Source: Mesocentrotus franciscanus (lineage: Eukaryota; Echinodermata; Echinoidea; Camarodonta; Strongylocentrotidae). Taken from it: a stretch of DNA of 64,000 nucleotides. Location of the stretch: the NCBI GenBank assembly GCA_037976565.1, contig CP137679.1, positions 6,865,973 through 6,929,972 of the forward strand. Direction: 5' to 3'. Of the stretch, positions 58,079 to 64,000 are shown piece after piece; positions within the stretch are counted from its first letter, which is position 1, and each line of letters begins with the position of its first letter. The notes under the pieces were generated by a model. It did no database searches. It was not told the origin of the DNA and saw nothing but the letters and a program-made list of their open reading frames with translations. A program made the position numbers and the translations under genes.

Positions 58079-58416
58079 CTTATGTAGCACCTTGCCTTGG
58101 CAATACTGCGTTAATGTTTTTAATGCATGCAGTGCTCACATTTATCTCCAAACCAGCTACTCTCTTATGTAGCACCTTGCCTTGGCAATACGGCGTTAAT
58201 GTTTGAATGCAGTGCTCATGCACATTTATCTTCAAACCAGCTACTGTCTTATGTAGCACCTTGTCTTGGCAATACGGCGTTAATGTTTTGAATGCATGCA
58301 GTGCTCACATTTATCTTCAAACCAGCTACTCTCTTATGTAGCACCTTGCCTTGGCAATACGGCGTTAATGTTTTGAATGCATGCAGTGCTCACATTTATC
58401 TTCAGACCAGCTACTC
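58079..58416. repeat. Four-copy tandem repeat, 84-85 bp
   Basis: Copies begin CTTATGTAGCACCTTGCCTT at 58079, 58164, 58248 and 58333 and end near AAACCAGCTACTCT. Each contains GGCAATACGGCGTTAATG and GCATGCAGTGCTCACATTTA. Copies differ at only a few positions, so the array is young. The period is not a multiple of three throughout. Confidence 0.95.
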
Positions 58417-58672
58417 TTGAGTCATGATACTTCCATGATATTGTGAAGGATAGCCATCTTAGAGTCTATCAACTTTCATGGATTGCAAAACTTCGGTGTT
58501 GTGATTCCATTATTTCTTTTGCGGAATGAAACTCTTGCAAATATATGGAAAACATGCATGCAAAATTTTCTTGTGTTGCAGTATCTTGCAGTTGCTTTCA
58601 TATGTCTCGTTCCTTAAAACGTCATTCAAATTTGAAAAATAATTTTTTCCTTCTTTCAATTTCTTCGTACAG

Positions 58673-58773
58673 ACATCAGCCATGATGGCGGTGACAATCG
58701 CAAGAGAAGGAAGAGCGCCCCTAGTGGTCCGGTGCAGATGACTCCTGACTCTACCCAGGCATCCAAACTATCG
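58673..58773 (+). CDS. Internal coding exon of an unidentified, probably nuclear protein gene
   Basis: A pyrimidine-rich tract (58643-58670) ends in TACAG at 58672. The exon is 101 bp and ends TCG|GTAAGT, a consensus donor. Only one of the three frames is open throughout: 2 nt complete a codon begun in the previous exon, then 33 codons follow, ending in phase 0. The peptide starts ISHDGGDNRKRRKSAPSG, a basic KRRK cluster fit for nuclear import, followed by Ser/Thr/Pro-rich VQMTPDSTQASKLS. The exon is GC-richer than the surroundings. No domain is recognisable. A faint likeness of M.PDS to the N-terminal start of ETO/MTG-family corepressors was considered but is too weak to name the gene. Upstream partners could be 5525-5630 or 43336-43417 (both phase 1). 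The next exon is not found before 64000. Confidence 0.7.
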
Positions 58774-58829
58774 GTAAGTCCATGTCATTTTTGCTTCTTT
58801 GGTACTAAAGAATTATTAGAAAGAAAAAC
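58774..58829 (+). other. Intron start after the 58.7-kb exon
   Basis: GTAAGTCCATG begins the intron. No branch point or exon follows within the next few hundred bases, and the intron soon meets a MITE. Confidence 0.5.
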
Positions 58830-59215
58830 AAGATCTGATCACGATCGCAACTACTTTCAAAATTTACGTAATCTAAACATTTATATAATAATAATAATAA
58901 TCTTTTAAAGTCCACTCCAAATTTTATTAAGTTAAACCGAAAATGGAAATTCATTTTGCCCAATTGATCGTGAGCCCGGCAGCCACTGAGCAGCGCCAGA
59001 TCGACATTGCTCTATCCCCTTATTGTTGAACGCCAAACAAGGTAGCAGCAACTCCAATCTTTAACGTCTTTTGGTCTGACGCGCCGGGTTCGAACCCACG
59101 ACCTCCCGGTTGTGAGGCGGACGCTCTACTGACTGAGCCAACACTCCGGTATGGGATGAACAATAGGATATTGAAATTGCCCTTGAGTTAATTTTTCGAA
59201 AGTAATTGAAATCAT
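58830..59215. mobile_element. MITE family W interrupted by a SINE
   Basis: The left arm GATCACGATCGCAACTACTTT (58838-58858) and the right arm TTTTTCGAAAGTAATTGAAAT (59191-59211) are the two ends of the family W element also seen at 14205-14402. They are separated here by the insertion at 58880-59155. Removing the insertion restores the order of the intact copy. Confidence 0.65.
58880..59155 (-). mobile_element. tRNA-derived SINE (family B), nested in MITE W
   Basis: The minus-strand head at 59155 reads GGAGTGTTGGCTCAGTCAGT, with A box TGGCTCAGTCAG. The anticodon-arm region is CGCCTCACAACC, and B box GGTTCGAACCC is followed by GGCGCG. This resembles a tRNA-Val(CAC)-like sequence but the acceptor stem does not close, so it is not a functional tRNA. 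The body runs left to a (TTA)n tail at about 58890-58903. The head gives a spurious reading frame with AQSVERPPHNREVVGSNPA, well known as a tRNA artefact. Confidence 0.8.
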
Positions 59216-59367
59216 GTTTTTTTTTGTTTTTTTTAATGAACAAAATGTCCCTTATGGGACCAGTTACATTGCAAGGTTTTGCAGATTTTAATGTAAGGAG
59301 TCTATCAAATTCAGAGAACACCCCCCCCCTTTTTATGAATGACCCAATATTTCTCTCTCAGTGGTAG

Positions 59368-59700
59368 TTATAATGATGAAGGTAATGGTGATGATGATGA
59401 TGATGGTGATGATGGTGATGATCATGATGAAGATGATAATGATGGTGATGATGATGATGATGATGATGATGGTGATAATGATGATAATGAGGATGATCAT
59501 GGTGATGATGATGATGATCATGATGAAGATGATAATGATGGTGATGATGATGGTGATGATGATGATGGTGATGATGATGAGGGTGATGATGATGATGATA
59601 ATGATGATGATGATAATGATGGTGAAATTGGTGATGATGATAAGGGTAATGATGATGAGGATGTTGGTGATGATGATGACAGTGATGTTATTGTTGATTG
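59368..59700. repeat. Long (GAT)n-rich microsatellite
   Basis: About 330 bp of GATGATGGT, GATGATAAT and GATGATCAT variants. It gives frames of poly-Asp, poly-Met or poly-Ile/Ser, none a gene. It is the largest of several GAT tracts in the window. Confidence 0.95.
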
Positions 59701-60059
59701 ATAATGCATTTCAGTAACATTGTATTTTTGCATTATATTTCACAGATGTAGACCAAAACATTAGTGATTTGGAGGAGAAAAAAACAACAACACAGAAATA
59801 CATAAACTTTAGTACTGCTTCTCACAGCTCATATCTACTATTATTACAAATCTATTGATTTGACTCTTCTTGAATACTATACCACTTTGTTAGGATGTTG
59901 ATTTAATCTCTTTTAATTACCGGTATGATAACATCAGAATTTATATTCTGTTAAACAATACAGTCTGAAACCTTACATCAGTGTATCTTATTCTTGTTTG
60001 GTTACCCAGACTCATAGCCCTGCTCAGACTAGAAGAAATTTATACAAAACTTGTATAAA
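59701..60059. other. Unassigned AT-rich DNA
   Basis: One TACCGGTA at 59918. Nothing else supported. Confidence 0.45.
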
Positions 60060-60419
60060 AGCTGCATTTACAATGCAAGCAAAAATCATCAAATATTCTC
60101 ACATTTTGGTGTTTCGTCAGTAGTTGCATAGCAAATACTACTGGCAAACACAACGAAAAACCAAAATTGAAAAATCCACCTCTAGAAATTTCAAAGATTT
60201 TTGCAGTGTACCTCAAAACTTTATTACGATTCCGTTTTTTGCCACGTGACTTTCCTTGCTTCTGGGCGATCGCAAGCAGAGTCATGCATGCGCACTACTC
60301 ACCCAAAAATTGGTATGAGCAAATACTGACAGGTTTTTTTTATGGGTTTTTCCAGTAGTAAAAGAAAGAAAGTCATTGATTTTTTCAAAATGGTGTTTGG
60401 GATGTGTAAATGGGCCTAA
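60060..60419 (-). mobile_element. CATTTACAC element (family D), copy 4
   Basis: Starts GCTGCATTTACAATGCAAGC and ends GATGTGTAAATGGGCC. Contains CTACTGGCAAACACAACG, GCCACGTGACTTTCCTTGC, GCATGCGCACTACTCACC and GGGTTTTTCCAGTAG. It is the reverse complement of copy 3 with moderate divergence. Confidence 0.85.
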
Positions 60420-60458
60420 AGTATAAAGTTGAGAGAATCATTGTAGGAAAGGGGTATA

Positions 60459-60801
60459 ATAATAATAATAATATTCTGCTTTTATATAGCGCTTAATACA
60501 AATGTCTCTAAGCGCTTTACAGATATACTATTACCCCGGTCATTGGATTCAGTGCTTGTCCGCACACACTGTGCACAATCTCCATTCCCTGAGGAGCATT
60601 CCAGCCTGGCGTTACTTGACGCTCAAAAACTGTTTGACCAACAATAACGGTCGCATCCTACCAGGTACCCATTTAACACCTGGGTGGAGAGTAGCAAGTG
60701 CAGGTTAATATCTTACCAAAGGATATTAGTGCCGTGTCGGATTCGAACCTCGACCTTCGCATCTCCAGTCAAGTGCCTTAAACCACTCGGCCATGACACT
60801 C
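60459..60801 (-). mobile_element. tRNA-derived SINE (family A), reverse orientation
   Basis: The minus-strand head GAGTGTCATGGCCGAGTGGT has a textbook A box (TGGCCGAGTGG) like tRNA-Ser or tRNA-Leu, and a perfect B box GGTTCGAATCC near 60743. The body has CACCTGGGTGGAGAG on the + strand and the AAGCGCTTAGAGAC / GCGCTATATAAA distal segment. The tail is (ATT)n at 60459-60474. It is the best-preserved head in the window. Confidence 0.9.
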
Positions 60802-61187
60802 CCACATATACACACTGGATAAAGAAATGTCATATAAAGAAAATACTTTTTAAGTTTTACATGACAGCTGGCCAATCACCAGTGCCTGCTCATTATAAGC
60901 CCCGCCCACTTCTACGGTTTTCATTAGATGAGAACTGGATCCTGATTCTCTATCAAGATTTTGTTCGGAAGGATGCTCAAACATGTGTTTTGGTTTCGAC
61001 ATTTCATTGTTCAACATTCAGACTAGGAAAAAGTACTTTCTTATCGCTTATCTATATGGTGAATTTGATTAGTTTGAACACGACTTTACAGGAGGAACAT
61101 ACATACATGTACATATGTATTTGTATAAATATACCTCTCTGTCTCCTGTGGATTCTATCAGCAAAATTCTACTCAAAAGGTTCATTT

Positions 61188-61502
61188 ACATATCTCAAAC
61201 ACCATTTTGAAAATTCGTCGATTTTTGACTGCCATTTACACTACTGGAAAAGACTGTCAGTGTTTGTTCATACCGACAGAAACGAGGAGAGTAATGTGAC
61301 GAAAAACCAGCATCGTACCAAAGTTTCGATTTACACTGCACAAATTGTGAAATTTTGGCAGGCGTTTAAAAAAACCACACTCCAGAGGTGGATATTTTGA
61401 TTTTGGTGTTTTGTTGTGTTTGCCGGTTGCTATGCAACAACCGACGACACACTGGAATGTGAGAAAAGTTGATGATTTTTGCTTGTAGTGTAAATGCAAC
61501 TA
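61188..61502 (+). mobile_element. CATTTACAC element (family D), copy 5
   Basis: Begins GGTTCATTTACATATCTCAA, ends GTAGTGTAAATGCAACTAAG. Shares CACCATTTTGAAAA, CCATTTACACTACTGGAAAA, GATTTACACTGCAC, GGCAGGCGTTTAAAAAAACC and CCAGAGGTGGATATTTTG with the other copies, with a deletion in the CpG-rich middle. With copy 4 it forms an inverted pair about 770 bp apart. Confidence 0.85.
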
Positions 61503-61509
61503 AGCTCTT

Positions 61510-63845
61510 TCAATGGGATTCAATTAACGCAGTAGCCAAACAAACTTCACACAGCACGATGAAAGATGGAATTAGTTAGGAAATGCCATATCACAAATTG
61601 GTGATATCAAAATCGCTAGACCTATGACTTTCCAGACAGGTAGGCTTGGAAATCCAGACTTTAAAAAAAACTGAATCAAGTAAATCTAGATGAGAAACCG
61701 TGTTTTATGAATATGAGAAAATACGAAAGACAATAATCAAATTAGTGGCAGTTTCACTACTTTGGGTCTTCTGACAGCAGTGATCATGATGATTGTAAAA
61801 TATAATACGTCTCTCTTCTTTTGGTTTGTTTCCTATCCCTCTGCGATAATTTAAAAATATATGTTTATATCAAAATAAATGACAATGTTATATTAGATGA
61901 AAAGGGTCTTGCCCACAGACTAATCATGGCACACAAATGAAAACATTGGCGGATTGAACAGACATGAGAGACATGGAATATTGTTGGCAACTTGGCATAC
62001 CTCTATGAATGTAAGATTTCATTTCAGGCCTATATGATAAATACGGTTCTGGATGCTTTGCTGACAATTTTTAAGTTGAATTTGAATGTGTGATTTCTGG
62101 GAAAATCAATTAAACTTCTGTAGGATCTCTGTTTTCTGTTTAAATATGTATTAAACCTGATGATGAAATATAAATATTTTTGTTTTGGAGGAATAATAGG
62201 GATTCTGAATACTAAATATAAAAGTTAACAGTTAATGATAAAGTGTACCTGTCAATATCTTAACCTGTTAAATACTTAGCCAGAGAAGGATTATGCATTT
62301 AATATCAGAATCAAATCCTGTTTAACTGGTTAAGAGATGTAAATACAAAAATGATAACATGTAAAATGTAAGGAAAAGCAAAACAAGGAAGGAAAATAAG
62401 TGAGGAAAAAGTAAAGAAAAACAAAATCAAATAACAGAAGCAAACAGAAGAAGAAAAAAAGAAGAAAAAAAACAGAAGCGTGTTTAATAGGGGTATAATC
62501 ATCATTTGGTGACTCATTTTCAATACATAGAAGAAGCTGACAAAGAGTGACCAAATTCCTAACATTTACAAATTGACTGACAACATCTTAGAATGGAGTA
62601 GTCACATGCATTCCCAATCCTCCTTTATACAGCTTCCTTGTACGTGGAGATGTTGCATAATCCAAGCCCTTGTTATTTCTTAGTAAGAAAGATTTATCTG
62701 TTTTCATGGAGCAAAGTAATTAGGATGGTCCTTCTACAGGTTGTGTAAGTATATCACTGACGACACAACACCACTATTCCATTCTATTTTACCTTGTGCA
62801 GAATGTCATATGAATTACAACCAAATTGAATCTAAATTACATCTAAAGTAAAGGCCTAGTCCTCGATATGATCTCATAATTGTAACAATAATTTTGTACA
62901 TTTTGTATTAGATAGGCCCCTACCATGATTCTTTGCCTAGTCTCACGTAACTCTTGGTGTTGCATTAGTAGGTCCATGTCTAACTGACAACAATAATTAT
63001 ACTTTTGATTTCAAAAGATACTACCGGTACTTAGAAATTCTTGTGTTATGCAAAAATTGTAGCCATCAAACATGACTGGAATATCAATGCACTCATCAAA
63101 AGTGTGTAAGATAGTAAGTTATTATCAAAACTGACATGTAGCGACTTATTTCTATAAAATATTATCGATTGTTGGAGACTTTTGTTATTTCTCACCTTGC
63201 ACCCATACTGAGATTTTTTTATTTTTTTCACAAACATGAAAGAGGCAGTTTCTTATTCATTAACACAGTCAAGAGACATACCGTATCTTGATCCGATCTT
63301 ACCAGTTCATATGAACTGAAGCTAAATTTCTATACAGGTTATTCAACCATTTAACTTTTTATATCTCAATAAAGTTACGTAGTGGGGCTTATAATATACC
63401 CTCTCTCATGAATAAAGAGGGGGACTATATATATATGCCTTTAGTTGGAAGAAAATGTCAAGGGTCATACAGAAAAGCTTCTTCTATTATCACACACATT
63501 CCAAAACCTGTTTGACAACTAGGAGCACAGTTGAATTCCATGCTCCTAGCTGCCCATCCATTTAACTAATCTAGATTTTTCACAGCTCTTTCATTATTTT
63601 GCCAATTTGCTGATTTTTCTGTCATGAAACTGACAATATGTTTACTACCCTTGAAGCGAGCCGTGCTCGAGACCTAAAGGGGGTACAAAGAGAGGGAAGA
63701 AAAGAATGGACAAAGCCATTGAAAAGGACAAGGTATTAACTCTCAAAAGAAGCAACTGTTGACACGAAACAGTGAAAAGGGACACCCAGTCATGACCCAG
63801 TAGCACCTTGTGTTTATGAGGAGAGAAATAGATACAGATAAGAGA
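61510..63845. other. Unassigned AT-rich DNA
   Basis: An A/G-rich stretch at 62370-62480 and TATATATA at 63429-63436. A short frame near 63612-63733 (FTTLEASRARDLKGVQREGR) has no acceptor. No downstream partner exon for 58673 is evident. Confidence 0.4.
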
Positions 63846-63852
63846 AAGAAAG

Positions 63853-64000
63853 AGAGGAAGAGAGAGAGAGAGAGAGAGAGAGAGAACAAAAATTATGATG
63901 ATGAGAGGATGAGAAAGATATACAGAGATAGATTCAGAAAGATAGAGATAGAAAGATAGAGATTGAAGATAGATAGATAGATAGATAGATTGATTGATAG
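63853..64000. repeat. (GA)n and (GATA)n simple repeats at the window edge
   Basis: GAGAGAGA at about 63858-63885, then GATAGA variants rising to a (GATA)n run at 63969-63990. Confidence 0.9.

Noticed and set aside
59061..59160. Possible functional tRNA-Val(CAC) gene on the minus strand
   Set aside because: A and B boxes are good, but the acceptor stem does not pair and the anticodon stem has mismatches. A SINE body and tail follow it.
59339..59717. Asp-rich and Met-rich frames of about 120 codons
   Set aside because: All are readings of the (GAT)n microsatellite in different frames.
60684..60801. Possible functional tRNA-Ser or tRNA-Leu gene on the minus strand
   Set aside because: The pol III boxes are perfect, but the sequence continues into a SINE body shared with several other copies, and no closing acceptor stem was found.
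60684..61400. 238-codon open reading frame, the longest in the window
   Set aside because: It starts inside a SINE body (60459-60801) and ends inside a family D element (61188-61502). Its ends are transposon sequence in arbitrary frame, and other copies of those repeats do not keep the frame open.
63612..63733. Short basic frame considered as the next exon after 58673
   Set aside because: The next exon must start in phase 0 after a pyrimidine tract and AG. No AG lies at the proper place and the frame ends in a stop, not a donor.

Overview
This window looks like eukaryotic, non-coding, repeat-rich metazoan DNA, most likely from an echinoderm and probably a sea urchin. The grounds are AT-rich sequence with almost no credible coding, several tRNA-headed SINEs with ATT/AAT tails, many short TIR and foldback elements, long CT, GA and GAT simple repeats, and a recurrent TACCGGTA palindrome. 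The species assignment is inference. Nothing bacterial, viral or operon-like is visible.

Coding content is very small. The best-supported coding piece is a 101-bp internal exon at 58673-58773 (+ strand). It has a strong pyrimidine tract and CAG acceptor, a TCG|GTAAGT donor and a single open frame encoding a basic, Ser/Pro-rich peptide of nuclear-protein character. A possible upstream coding first exon lies at 5525-5630, and its phase-1 end matches the 2-nt start of the 58.7-kb exon. A second, alternative candidate with an AG|GTAAGT donor is at 43336-43417. If either is right, most of the window is one very long intron. Three places where a 3' splice site abuts a 5' splice site (about 12.1, 34.0 and 35.0 kb) could be recursive splice points in it. 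The gene family is not recognised with confidence.

Layout. 0-3 kb: a 150-170-bp tandem array, a reverse SINE, two complex foldback elements and a G-rich minisatellite. 3.5-12 kb: a truncated TIR element, the candidate first exon, a small hairpin element, unassigned AT-rich DNA and a decayed GAGCCCC-type tandem array. 12-26 kb: several MITE families (TTAA-flanked, TACAGTCAAACC-ended, a 769-bp long-TIR element) and a non-LTR reverse-transcriptase remnant. 26-30 kb: a TIR element with a visible 5-bp target duplication, SINEs and a striking array of three large hairpins. 30-42 kb: mostly unassigned, with repeat-linked X-box palindromes, a long CT tract, a non-LTR 3' end and a cluster of small hairpin elements. 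43-53 kb: two copies of a 370-410-bp CATTTACAC element, a SINE, tandem arrays (one made of tRNA-like units) and an unrecognised 132-codon ORF. 54-64 kb: more MITEs, an 85-bp tandem array, the splice-bounded exon, a SINE nested inside a MITE, a 330-bp GAT tract, two inverted CATTTACAC elements and another SINE.

There is no operon-like cooperation between genes. The main biology is a probable long intron of one gene, shaped by non-autonomous transposons, retroposons and simple repeats.
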